A DNA stretch of 64,000 nt from positions 8,742,801 through 8,806,800 of the forward strand of contig OX419341.1 of assembly GCA_948470475.1 (NCBI GenBank), in the 5' to 3' direction. Below, piece after piece: positions 1-11,800 of this stretch. A model generated the notes under the pieces. The model did no database searches and had not been told where the DNA came from. It was given only the letters and a program-made list of their open reading frames with translations. The translations under genes were made by a program, and so were the position numbers. Positions within the stretch are counted from its first letter, which is position 1, and each line of letters begins with the position of its first letter. Origin of the DNA: Galaxea fascicularis. Lineage: Eukaryota > Cnidaria > Anthozoa > Scleractinia > Euphylliidae.

Positions 1-264
1 ATTATTATTATTGTTTTTAATTCTTTTTTATTTAACGTTGACCGTCAGTACATTGTAAACGTGGAAGTCTCCTATACACCTATCTAACCATCCCTCACTG
101 TTTCTTTTCGTTAGTTTTTGGAGTGTCCTAAGTACAGGAACAACAGACCGTCCATAGTTGGATTAATTTTGCATTGGTTACAGTACTCGGTCCATGAGAA
201 AGACTGTTTGTCATTCAGTGAAAAATGTTATTAACTTTGCAAACTTACACTGCTTATATTGCAG

Positions 265-3164
265 CTGAGTCTGAAGATGAACCAGCATGATCGACCGGAG
301 TGTTCACAGCTGCTGAGACATGATTTTTTTAAGAAAGACAATTTTGCTGAGAAGTTTGCTCAAGAATTGAAAGCAAAAATAACGAGAGAAACCGCAGATA
401 ATCCGCTTCTCAGATCAATTTATGGACGGCATGACTCCAAAGATGAAACGGCCGAAGAAAAGGCCAGAAGGAAAAGAAGAAAGGAAAAGGTGAAATCCTG
501 AGCTCTCATCAGTGTGCCTTATTATATCTCTCAGTTAGTACGCGCGCTGTCATTGGTCAGTTTTCCGGACCGTATTCCACTGTACGGCCTGCTAAATATG
601 AAAGATTCCTTTCCCGCGCGCCGGATTAACCCCAGAGATAATAAATACTGTACTAACGTCGTTTTCTCGGTCTGTTCTGTAAGGACATCGTTTTTTCCTG
701 TTGATATATGGCCCGCGCGCTTCGTGCTTGGGCCATAAGCCAGCGAACGGTAAGAAAGTCAGTCCGTAACTCACAGTACGGACCTCGAACTCGGTTAGTA
801 AGAGGTATTTATGAAACAATGGTTGTCATCTTGATTGACGAAATTAGGTCGGTAAGAATAGGTCTACTTCTCTTGATTTGAGACTAAGGTGACACGTGGT
901 GGTGTACAGATATTGCCTCCCATTTGTTCTAAAAATCTGTTTTGTCTTTGAAGGAGCACAGAGAAAGAGAAGGAAGGGAGTCCAAGAAAGAAGTTGTTAA
1001 AGAACACAAGAAATACAAAGATCTTGGCAAAGAACATAAAGAGACTACAATCTTGGAGAAACACAGCAAAAAGCCTGCTGCTCTGTTACCGTCCACATCA
1101 CAAGAAATAAAAGGCGGAGCAGTAGCGTCTAATTCACCACCCCACATACCACACGCGACAGTGGGAGCCTCGACTTCCAATGTATCCACCTCGTTATACG
1201 GTACCTCAGGGCCGTCCACACCAGCCACTCCACTGGACACTTTTGTTACGGGACTCCCTCACGGGAAACAGTTGTCTCCCATACAAAGCGCTAGTACACA
1301 AAATTCTCCCACGCAGGAGCCCCCAGCGGTAGCTTTGTCAAAAGGTTCTGTTGGTTCTATTAGTACATCACCTGGAACATCCACGAAAGGGAGTAGTTCA
1401 CACGCGATAAGTATATCAAAGACAAATATTGGATTGAGTGTGGTTGGACCAAGGCATGAGTCTCCTCCTGGACCCCCTCCGTTCAGGTGAATATAACTTG
1501 AACTGTAGCTGATGCTGATTTTTGTTAAATTCATCTGAGGATAGCTCAGACGATTGTAATCTGGAACCCAGCGAAGGTGAAGCGTCAGAATTATGATCAT
1601 TCCTGTGTTTCAAAACGTGGACGCAAAGCTTTGATTGGTGCAGATAGAACTGTTTCAATATTGGTGGACAGCAGATGTAGTGTCGTATGTATTGAAGAGG
1701 CTTGCGAAAATTTATAGAAGTGTCGTAAGTTTTCTAAAAACGTGAACCCTATCGAGTGTTAATTCCTTCATTTAAGACCCTACGGCAGTTGCTGCTGTTA
1801 AATGATAATTGATAATTGTGGCCGCAAGAGAAATACCCCACATCCGTTGTTACTGTTTGCCCAGTACCAAACAGAGCTTTTTTACTTGGCGCAAAATAGA
1901 TTTCTCTGCCTCACATGAGACCTATATTGGCTCGCATAATGAGTGCCTTATTGGGCAAATGATCAGAGTAGGTTGATCGATAGTTTTGCAAAGGCCTGAG
2001 GTGTCATTAGTTTCACTGTCCATACGCTACATCTGCATCCAATCGAACGCCAAAGAGAGGAAGGGAAGTTTGCTTGGGAAGGTAAGATTACAATGCGATC
2101 ATTTCTTGCAGGGTCGTAAACGATAGCAAAGTAAAGAAAACACCTCCGACATTCTCCAAGAAAGGGGGCGTACCACCTCCAAATCATCATAGTACGTCTC
2201 TGTATCCCACAGGCGACTCATATTATGATCAAAGAACATCAAGTAACTTTGATCTCGGTAGCAGGCATAGTGACCGAACGCCTTTAGAAACGAACTACAA
2301 AAAGAAAAGGGACAAGGAGAAAGAGAAGGAAAGGCCGAGAGGGGACAACGAGTTTCCACATTTACCTGATGTGCCCGGAGCAGAAGGTATGCTACAGACA
2401 TTCAGGGTTCTCAGTAGTAGCTGGCAACCGGCGAATTCCGCCGCCCGTTAAGACGAAAGTAGCCGCCTGTGTTGGCTATGAAATTTGCCTTTGTGTGCCT
2501 CCGGGCTGAAGTTTAGCCGTGGGGTGTGTGAAGTCGTGTCCTTGACATGTGTTATATTTTTGTAGCCAAAAACAGCCTCAAGACGGGGAGGAGTTCAAAA
2601 AACATGAAAACGTCAAGATCAATTATGCCGCACATTACAAACCTAACACCATTCCAGAACGGCACGTCACAGCGCCAGGTAAGATGGAATCCCACCATAC
2701 GACTCTCGCATTGTGTGTTTTCCTTTTCTCCACTTAAAATGCTATCAGTGATTGAGTGCTCTGGTAGGAGAACTAGTAGCAGTAGCATTAGCAGGTGGTA
2801 TTTCACTGATTGATAGCAAATCATGTTTTAATAACCATGATGGATTGATGTCGGCGAGTATTTCGTGAGTCACATCGTCTATTAAAGCATTGGAGGACGG
2901 TGGTTAAATGTGTTGGTCCATATTAGGACATACAGAGTACGTCCGCTTTAAAAGGCAACTTATGTTTTTGTTAATAACCCTCCTTATTTCCCCCCCAAAA
3001 ATTAAGGTTCTTGCAATGCACTGGAGTACTTCCAAGGTGTTTATAAAACACGGGTTTTCTACTGCCTGGTATTAATGTCAGGGAAACCTTTTTTCTCTTC
3101 ACAGGGTACACCCCCGGGCCATCACCAAAGTAACAATCATGATTCCAATCTGCCGTCTGTATGA
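265..3164 (+). CDS. CDKL2: CDKL2-like Ser/Thr protein kinase, 3' part (five exons)
   Basis: Exons 265-489, 954-1486, 2112-2386, 2566-2678 and 3105-3164 (stop TGA 3162-3164). All introns are GT-AG and phases join as 0, 2, 1, 0, giving 401 codons plus stop. The first exon here encodes the end of the kinase C-lobe: subdomain XI with the HDRPECSQLLRHDFF stretch, then DNFAEKFAQELKAKI, which matches the CDKL2-type end of the CDKL domain better than CDKL5. The other exons encode a low-complexity tail: a Lys/Glu-rich helix, a Ser/Thr/Pro/Gly-rich stretch, a second basic patch (residues YKKKRDKEKEKE) and a short Asn/Ser-rich end. The ATP-binding N-lobe and start codon lie left of the window. CDKL kinases are CMGC kinases tied to cilia and microtubules; the tail is presumably regulatory. 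A possible poly(A) signal ATTAAA is at 3231-3236. Whether it is CDKL2 or an undivided CDKL1-4 ancestor cannot be settled here. Confidence 0.82.
490..953. other. CDKL intron with GC-rich dispersed-repeat-like DNA
   Basis: The intron between the first two in-window exons is locally GC-rich, with several GCGCGC blocks (for example near 540 and 715), unlike the AT-rich surroundings. This looks like a dispersed repeat, but I see no clear terminal repeats or coding relic. The other CDKL introns (1487-2111, 2387-2565, 2679-3104) show nothing I can name. Confidence 0.3.
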
Positions 3165-4374
3165 TCCACCAGTATCGTAATGTAGCCTATGTTATGTCGA
3201 AATAGTGTTAAACTATGGTTAAATTAAGTTATTAAATGTTAGGATTTAATCACGATTGTAGCTTCAACATTAAGTGATATCTAACCTCGGCAAAATACAA
3301 GTTAATTGATTTGCCTCGAGTACTCGTACAGGGCATAAGAAACGGTGGTTGTTTTGTACCAGTGGTAGCCACCTGCCAATTCATAAATCGCATTGAGGTT
3401 AGACGTATTTTTTATCCATGCATGTCAAAGAAAATTCAGCATTCGTTATCGTGGGATTCATAATTTCCACGTCGTATTTACCGTACATTAGTTATTCCGA
3501 GGAATAGCATGCAAAAGTATCCGACTTCAGTGTAGAAGTACGGACTCAATTTGAAAAGTGGTTATAAACCAGCAGATTAAAATTCCCTGAGAATTCTGTG
3601 TGGTGTATTTTACTGTATAAGTAAGTTCTAGAACAAATGTGCAAGTGAAATGACCTTCGTATGCACCTCTCCTCCTTGCCTGTTGTTAGGCAGTCAGTCG
3701 ATGCACTAAAGCAATCGTTTGTTTACAAAGAGCGAATTCAATTTTTGTGCACCTTCCTGAGTCAACGATGTTTTCAGGTTCCCAACGCAAATGTTTTGCG
3801 TTAGGCTCTTGCACAGACCGTATGTGGACTGTTGTCTTTTCTATGAAGGTATACATAACGAGCACAAAATATTTTCCTCGCAATCCTGAGAGTTCAAAAA
3901 AGGTTACCCTGGTGATTACATGGTGCTTTAATTGTTTGGATTGGAACAAAGGCTATACCGTTTTTTCGTAAAACAAAACTGACCCCGTATTAACCGTCAG
4001 AGAAAAGATTATGGCGGTAAATTTGAGTTCACATTGTTTGCTTTGCTTGTACCCATTTCTGTCAGCTCAACTCCAACGCAGGCTCCGTAGTCGTTACAAT
4101 AGCTCAGGAAACAGGTTTTATTATACAAAATAGGTACAGTGTTGTATATACAGACATGCGATTTTCTAAAACAACTAATTCAACGAACAATATATAGTAT
4201 TTATTTGTAGAATATATCTAAAATTCTGAAAACTATCAAACATAAATAAGCTGCCCGCTTAGCATGATACACTTAGGCTAATGCCGCTGTATTACGTAAA
4301 ACTACTTTTCTACCTCTTGTAGGTAATGCCAGTACCAACTGCTAGTTTACAAACAACTACACGTCTGTGGAACC
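3165..4374. other. CDKL 3' UTR and intergenic DNA, nothing recognised
   Basis: Downstream of the kinase stop codon. ATTAAA occurs at 3231-3236 and again near 3576, both possible poly(A) signals. No coding, RNA or clear repeat structure seen. Confidence 0.4.
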
Positions 4375-5070
4375 ACAGGCAGCTCAGTCGTAGCGTGTGA
4401 CAACAAAGTGTTTTTAAAAATGTGCCGTTAAAGGCTAGATTTCCAACACGAAACCGAATAGCGGTGGAAATATTGATATTCTAACTAAAGCCTTCATACC
4501 TTCACTCTACTGTTCCGTGTCACTTTCTGCCACTTCAACGTGCAAAGCCATTGTTTTACAGGGTTCGCACGCGCCTTGAAAGTCCTTGAATTTAAAAATA
4601 AAAATTCAAAGCCTTAAAAGTCCTTGAAAATAGCAGTCGGTCCTGGAAAGTCCTTGAAATTTGTAGTCAATTTTACTCAACAAAACTTCACAAGTGTCTG
4701 AGACGAAAAGTGGCGTACTCTCTACTTCGAGCATCTGATGTGGCATTATATTGGCTTGATTTTGCCCCTCTTGGAGTCCTTGAAAAATGGAAAAATGTGT
4801 CCTTGAAAGGCCTTGAAAAGTACTTGAATTTTTGGTCGAAAAAAGTTTACGAACCCTGGTTTTAGAATGGACAGTTACCTTTTGAACAAAAATCGATGGT
4901 ATTGTACTTTGACGAGTCATAAAGTGACACGAAACAGAGGAAGGAGATAGGAAGGCTTTAGTCTGCTAAAATATCAATATTTCCACCGCTATTTAATTCA
5001 TTGGAAATGTAACTTTTAACGACATATTTTGTATATAAACTTTGATGTCCCACACTACGATTGGGCTAAA
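4375..5070. repeat. Foldback element with about 120-bp imperfect inverted arms
   Basis: The left arm (about 4388-4530) is the imperfect reverse complement of the right arm (about 4920-5065). The clearest match is TAGCGGTGGAAATATTGATA at 4459 against its complement ending near 4992; flanking blocks also pair (CGTAGCGTGTGACA on the left against the complement of TGTCCCACACTACG on the right). The loop holds a separate inverted-repeat element (4559-4858), so this one inserted first. No coding content. Confidence 0.75.
4559..4858. mobile_element. 300-bp MITE with CAGGGTTCG termini and CCTTGAAAGT internal repeats
   Basis: Perfect 9-bp terminal inverted repeats, CAGGGTTCG at 4559-4567 and CGAACCCTG at 4850-4858. 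GTTTTA is present immediately on both sides, consistent with a 6-bp target duplication. The interior carries many short copies of AAGTCCTTGAAA and its variants. No ORF of note. Superfamily uncertain: the CAGGG end occurs in several cut-and-paste groups. Confidence 0.8.
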
Positions 5071-6215
5071 CTTACATGAAATGTTATGACACGCCCATTA
5101 TGTCTTGACCACCGCTTCTCCCTCCATTAGGTGCCTGACTACTTCATCGTCACAAGGCCCTTTGAAACCTTAAAGTGCTGGATTGAGAGTTTTTGTTTAT
5201 CGTAAGCATTCTGAAGGGATGCAAAATCCTGTCTCGTAAGAAGGTGCCACAAACGTAAAACTCATTCTAAAATAGGTTTTCTTGGAAGCTCTGATTAAAG
5301 ACCATCCTTCGAGTTCATTACAGTTGTCCATGAACGTCTTTCACCTCGAATTGGTCACTTCAAGAGCTTTGCTATCTGTCTAGAAAACTAAGCTTTTCTG
5401 TCTTTCAATTGCGATTTGGTCAAAAATCACATCCAATAAAATTAATTACTGTTTTTTGAACTATTAACCTTTGCTATTTGGGGTTAGGAGACGAAAGACC
5501 CACAAAAGAAGATAACCACAACCCAGCAAACGAATGAACTAAACCTGATGCTACCCCTGACCCCTGGCCCGTGTGGCTAAAAAGCATACCCAGTAGTCCA
5601 CACATCAGTTTTATTAAGATTTCTGTTGTGCAGACCATCAGGCTGCCTGATGAACTCATAAGACTAAGCTACTTTGCTAGTTCTGTGCTTGGCTCGCACT
5701 TTATGTGAGCTAGTCTTCCCTGAATACAACAGGGATCAAGTATCACGTGTGCGGACAACGCTCAAGACACAGTCATGATTATTTGTCATTTACGATTTTG
5801 CAGGCTACAAGTTCTTCAGCTGATGTTTGCCTTCCAACGCAAGAACTTCACTTTAATTGAGCTTTTATAGAGTATGTGCACTTGACTTCACGGCGGCCAT
5901 GTTGAACGAACGGTGGCGATGTTGGAGGAGTAAGCCAGTCTTCTGGGAATTGAACTCTATTTTTTTCTGTTTCAATAAACCAATATGGCCGCTGGTCACG
6001 TGACCGAACAGGCTCTATCAATTAACAATGTATCAGACGAAAGAAGGTTTAAACTTAACCATGGGTAGAATGGGCTGCTTAATCTATCTACCAGATTCTT
6101 GGTCTATAAAAATGAATAATAACTACATAAAAATTCAGAAATAAAAGTTGTCTAAAAGCGGCAATTCTATTTTCACTTATAGTCAACATGTAAAGCTTAT
6201 TTAAAAATCTATACT
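5071..6215. other. Convergent intergenic DNA, nothing recognised
   Basis: This lies between the 3' ends of the kinase gene (plus strand) and the RhoGAP gene (minus strand) and must hold the 3' UTR of the RhoGAP. I see no canonical AATAAA on the minus strand close to the stop codon and no coding or repeat structure I can name. Confidence 0.35.
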
Positions 6216-8878
6216 TCATCTTGGAGAGGGTTCCCAGCTTCCATATTTTGCGCAGAACTCTTCCATAGCCGCTTGTAGCTTTTCCAATCGGTCTTGGGCT
6301 GATTCTCTGAAAAAAATAATCCTCGGTTATAGCGATAACAATTCTACCTAAAAAGGTTTAAATTTCATGCCAATGTTTAGCCTGGATAGGATGAAACGTC
6401 TGATAAAAAAAAAAATAATAAAAAGTAATACCTCATACAAGTGGTGTTATCTTTGGATAACATTTACTCACTAAGACTGGTGTTGTAATCCACCCGCACG
6501 ATTAGTCAAACAAAGCAACACTGAACTTCACAAGTCTATGCTAATCGGTTGGTAGAAAAAACTCCCCGTCACTGTGAAATTTGACGTCACAAACATTACT
6601 TATAGACCTCGCGCATGACGACAGTGAGGTTGCGCGCGCTCCTCGTTTCCAGGTTGCTGTACTAAAGCAGTGTTCAATTGAGAATCACAAGAGCGGTGCA
6701 ATGAGCCAATCAGAATTCTCGGTTTTCACATAACGTCATCAAAATAAAAAAATAAGGAATTATATATCCTTTTGAGATTTTAGTTTAGTTAGTTATTAGG
6801 ACAGCTGACGATTTATCTTTTTACAAATTTTCAGCTTGATAGGGTTTTTCGTCTTGTGATAAAGCTAGGTTGAATTTCTAAGCTTTTTCGTGACACGATT
6901 TAAACTGGCGCCCGAGAATACTGTCACGTAGGTTAAAAAAAGTGACTTATCCGCTGAGATTTGGCCATCTGAACAGTCCTTGAATGAGAATAACTACTGA
7001 TATAGATGTTTATGAGCCCTCAGAAGACGACTACAGGCTTTTTATAGCAAAACTAGATAACATATGTTTTTGTTAGCTTGCGGCCGCCATACTTGTGCCC
7101 CTCAGAGGGACACAAACATGGCGTCTCCATACAAAGCCTTAAAAATTTGAGTAAGACAATTCTTCGAATACCTCCCGCACGAAACGTCGCACAGACTTGA
7201 ATCTTTGCGAGACTGTTTGAATATTCATCTCTCTTTTCATCTCTTTGATTCTTGACTTTATTTGTTGAATGGTTTGGATGATGGTGTGACAGTGAAAACC
7301 GGCAATACGAAGCAATTGCATGAAACCGGCCCAAAGCGCGAGAAAAAGTGCGTTTCGCTCCTCATTGGTTAAGAAAGTGGCGCGAGTTTGCAAACCAATC
7401 ATAGAACGAAGCGATGCTCAACTGAAAACCGCTATTACGCAGTAAATAAAATAGTGATGCTGTGCTCCCTTGCCCAGTGTAAAGCGGCCATAAAAACTCG
7501 TTATCTCAAGAGGTTCTTGAGGGCACGTTACAGGTGAATACCTTGTTTTTCATAAAAATGTCGCCAAGATTTCATTCGATCAAAAAATAGCTTCATTAGG
7601 TTGGAGTCCTTAGTACAGTAAATGTTTGAAGTTCTTTGCATTATTTTTGGAATGTTTCGAAGGAAGAAAAGTTGTTTGGAGGAATGTTGAAAAATATTAA
7701 ATTTGAAGATGGTTGAAAATTAAAATTTAAAGAGAACAATTAGTAGGCGAAGGCCAGTTAGTCCGCCACCACAACAAGGTGCCCCTGACCCCATTAGAAG
7801 ACTAACTAGTTCATGTGTGTACCCTTTTCTGCCTTTCTTCTTTCAATCTCAATTCGCTCAATTTTTCCTGCAATTTATTGCGTTTCGAGGTTCGAGACTC
7901 GGGTCGCGAAGTTCGAGTTTCGAGGGACTGTCAACTAAGTTTCGTGCGGTACTGTATAATATTTTAATAATGACTCGGAAGCTCATCTTGTTGCGTTTTC
8001 ATGCAACTGTTACGGCGTATTATCAATAAAAGGAGTACCAACCTTGCTCTTTGTTCATCCGTTAACCGCAGTACTAACATTTCACGAACTTTCCTCTCCT
8101 GCTCCAGCTTTATCTGCAAATCTTTTATTTGCTGCTGTTGAAGTTCTAATTCATTCTCCAACTCTTGAATCTGACTCCGAGGATCTTCAGCTGAAACACA
8201 AGAACTCACAATTATTGAGCACCAAACCTTTCAATTCAAGTTGCTAATCAACAGCAGATTTCTTCCAAAATTTACCAGTTTAAAAAAGGGAGCAAATGAT
8301 GCACTAACTACTTAGTAACCTAGAGTGAGGTCTTTACGGAAAAATCCGCTCAAACTGAGGCCTTGCCGTACTGACCGAGCGAAAACAGCAAGGCCGAGGA
8401 TGACCTACTGATTAATAACTTGCATCGGTTCCTCTAGACCCGGTTGTTCGAAAGGCGATTAACGCTAATCCAAGATTAAAAGTTAACCAAGGGGTTTATT
8501 TCTCTATTCCCAAATGTTGTTCAACGGTGAGATTCTGCAAAATTTAAAATCAGAGGAAACTAATCCTGAAAACAAAACAAAGCACAACAAACTTTCCCCC
8601 AAAAGTTAGAAAGCTGAAACTAAAGTTTGCGCTAATCCTGGATTAAGTTAATCGCCTTCCAAACAACCGGGCCCAGGCTATAGCTTTTCTCTAACACTAG
8701 CTCTAGCCCTCCCTCCTATAGAAGCTTAACTTCATGGGTCGTTACAATATAAGCCTTATAACCCACCCCTCCCATACCGGTTTCATCTTCATGCTCTTGG
8801 TCAGATGTTGTGACTGGCTGTGGTCTCGGCATCCGGGGGGCCGGGTCCGCAATAAAATCAATCAGATTCAATTCAGCC
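6216..8878 (-). CDS. RhoGAP gene: linker and C-terminal coiled-coil exons 11-13
   Basis: Exon 11 (8778-8878) gives a short Pro/Asp/Glu-rich linker. Exon 12 (8043-8190) is a strong heptad coiled coil (SQIQELENELELQQQQIKDL onward). Exon 13 (6216-6306) continues the helix (AQDRLEKLQAAMEEFCAKYG) and ends at TGA 6218-6216. The linker between the GAP domain and the coil is only about 55 residues, where vertebrate FilGAP-type proteins have a few hundred. Confidence 0.9.
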
Positions 8879-11800
8879 CTGTAAACAAATATTAAGAGAA
8901 GAGTCGACTAAGGGCAGGTTGAATGTGTTTCCCCTTACGGGAATGTGCTAATGTGCTAAAACCTAAAACACTGCAACACCGTCCGGGACCATATGAGGAT
9001 TTCCCACTGCACACCCCGTGGGTAAGAGTGATACGGCAGGGTACAAGGCTGCAGCATCAAATTTTGTTCCTCGTTTTTTCCTGGGAGGTTAAAGCCCATA
9101 ACGCCTGATGCGCATTGAGCGATTTTTCTGTAAACTCTTCCGTCTTCGAAGCGAAGGGCGACCTTTCACTCTGCAGCTTTCTTTTTCTTTCTTTTTCATG
9201 GATTCAGAGGCAAGAATTATTGTGCTGACATTTTTTTTTACGAAAGCCGATTCTGTACACCTTATAGCGGCTTATGTTCTCCGATGCCTGCAATCACTTT
9301 CTGATTTCTCGGTTTTCAAATAAATGGCAATAGAAATAAGAAAAGCAGTTACCCTGGTTGCAGCCTCTGATGTTGGAGTTCTTCGTCATCGGTTTTTGGG
9401 AAAAACAATTCATGTTTTCTGATCAGGATGCTGATAAGTTCTGTCACAAGGTTTGTACTCTCCATCATCACCTGCGGATCTTCAGACTGAAATAATGAAA
9501 CAGTAACCATTGTTGGGTTTCAGCACTGTTGTCATTCATTTAATAATCACACGTACGGCCTCAATGAAAACCACCTAAGCTAATGTAGGTTCTCTATATA
9601 AATATCATCATCGATGGCTGAATATGTTCTGGTTCAAATGTTTCTTTGGCTTAAACATTTTCAAATCAGTTTAATTTTGGTTTTCCTTTATGCCAGATCC
9701 ATTTCCATTTACACAAAGGAAAACAGATTTTACGGATACATATTTATTAATCCTTTAAGTGAGAGACATCAAAACGTGGTAAGAACGTGTCACGCTACTC
9801 GCCTGCGGCTCTTAGCGTACTCTTCCGTTCTTACCGCGTTTTGACGTCATCCGTGCCTTATCAGAGTACTTACGCACTGCTAAATGGAATCTATTTGTCA
9901 TTAAAATAAAACATCCAGTCGGATGCTCTAACCAGCGAGCTACAGGAACCTCTGTTATGCTAGGTTGACGGGAGACAGGATAAAATGATGTGGATGATGT
10001 TTTCGAAATAACTCATATATGAACTGTGGAAATGAAATCAAATGAATGAGAATGATCCTCGCAGTTGTGAACGCAATTTATGCAGTTGGGTAAAGAAGCC
10101 TGAAAAAAATTCAGGACTTCAACGGGATTTGAACCCGATGCCGGTGCGATGCTCTAACCAACTGAGCTATGAAGCCCCTGACGTTGGAAGCAGGTCAATG
10201 GTGGGTGCATATATTCGCGTGAAAGAGATGAATGTACCCCTGAACTTTCTGCAAAAAAACAACAACAAACAAACAAACCAGCTCAACTGAGGCAGTGCTT
10301 TCAATAATACCCGGTGTCACAGCGGATTTGGACCACCCGGTCAAGATCCTCTAGCGGATCTGGACCCCCCTGACAACAAGCGTTCTATCCGCGAAGGGGG
10401 TCCAAATCCACTGGCGAAAAAGTCAGGTTCCGAAGAAAAAAAAATCCTGTGAGGTCCACGTGTAGTCAAGTAAACTATTATGCAGGGACCACAAATGCGT
10501 TTTCCAACCAAGAAGTGTTACTTTAAAAAGTAGCACCTCCTTTGTTGAAGCGCCGCCCATTCAGACTATACAACTTCAGTATCTTGGAAAAATAATAACA
10601 ACGCGAATGAAAGAAAACTATATGAAAGGCCGCAGCGCGTGCTTTAATCAACTTTTACAGTTCTCTGTGCTTTATGCTAACGGTCAATTTTCCCGATCTG
10701 CCATATGCAAATAACAGCTAAGTAAGCTGTACTGGGGGGTCGAAGGGGGTCCATATTCGCTAGCGGATTTGGACCGGCGGGTCCAAATTTGGGGGATCCA
10801 AATAGGCCATTTCCGAGTTGATGTCTGCCTCCTCTTCAAAGCGAGGCTAAGTGTGAAGTTTTTGTGATGGAAATTAGTTCTACTTTACATATGAATGAAA
10901 ACTAATTTTCATAACAAAAACTTCGCATTTAGACTCGCTTTGAAGAGGAGGCAGACATGAACTCGGAAATGGCCTATTCGCTAGGACACCGGCACCCGTC
11001 GGAGTTCCCGTGAGTATTCTGTTGAAAGTCGACGGGTATTTTACCGCGTTCAAGTCGATAATTCAATTGAAATTCTCCTGGGCTTCTCATATTACTCCGG
11101 CAGGTGCTGTTCCGAGGTAGCCACCCACTTCAGATCTTATTGAAAGCACTGTACGGCATTGCTAATTTCCTTGTTGTATCAAACAATCTGAAGCAAATAC
11201 GGTGGTTGGCCATCACACAATCAACAAACCTCCAACTAAATAGAGAAGGAGTACATATTGAAACAGACAGAACAGCTGGTCCCTCTCACCCCTGACCGAA
11301 GAATGTTGGGTCCAAACACCATGGCAAGGTTTCTCACTCCCATCTTGTTTTGTTTACAGTGTTCTTGAACTTCATACAGGAAACGGCTAAAAACATAGGA
11401 ACCGTGATTCATAATAATCAGGTCAGTTTAGGCACCACAACTGCACAGAAAAGTTTAATGAACGACTACAAAAAATCAAAGAAGTAAAACAGAAATCCAA
11501 AGCCACAACAGTGCAAGACTATGAGCACCGGTCTTTTTGTTAAAATGCAGTTCATTTTTTCCGAATTCTTTTTTTTTTTATCCCTTTCACTGTAGTTTTC
11601 TGGGTGTCGTTTACGTGTATTATTAGAGCCTTACATGTCATGACGATTTTGTTATTTTGGATCAATTCTTTCCAAAAACCGTTACTTGAAGCTTTTATTT
11701 ATACAAACAATGTTGCTGAGCTAAACTATGAGGTGGATATCAAATTAATTTTATCAAAGAGAGCAACCCATAATAAGGTGTTTGGTGTTTTTTTGACAAG

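Noticed and set aside
10120..10178. tRNA gene on the minus strand
   Set aside because: A and B boxes are present, but the region between them is too short for an anticodon arm, and the sequence continues into a SINE body repeated elsewhere in the window.
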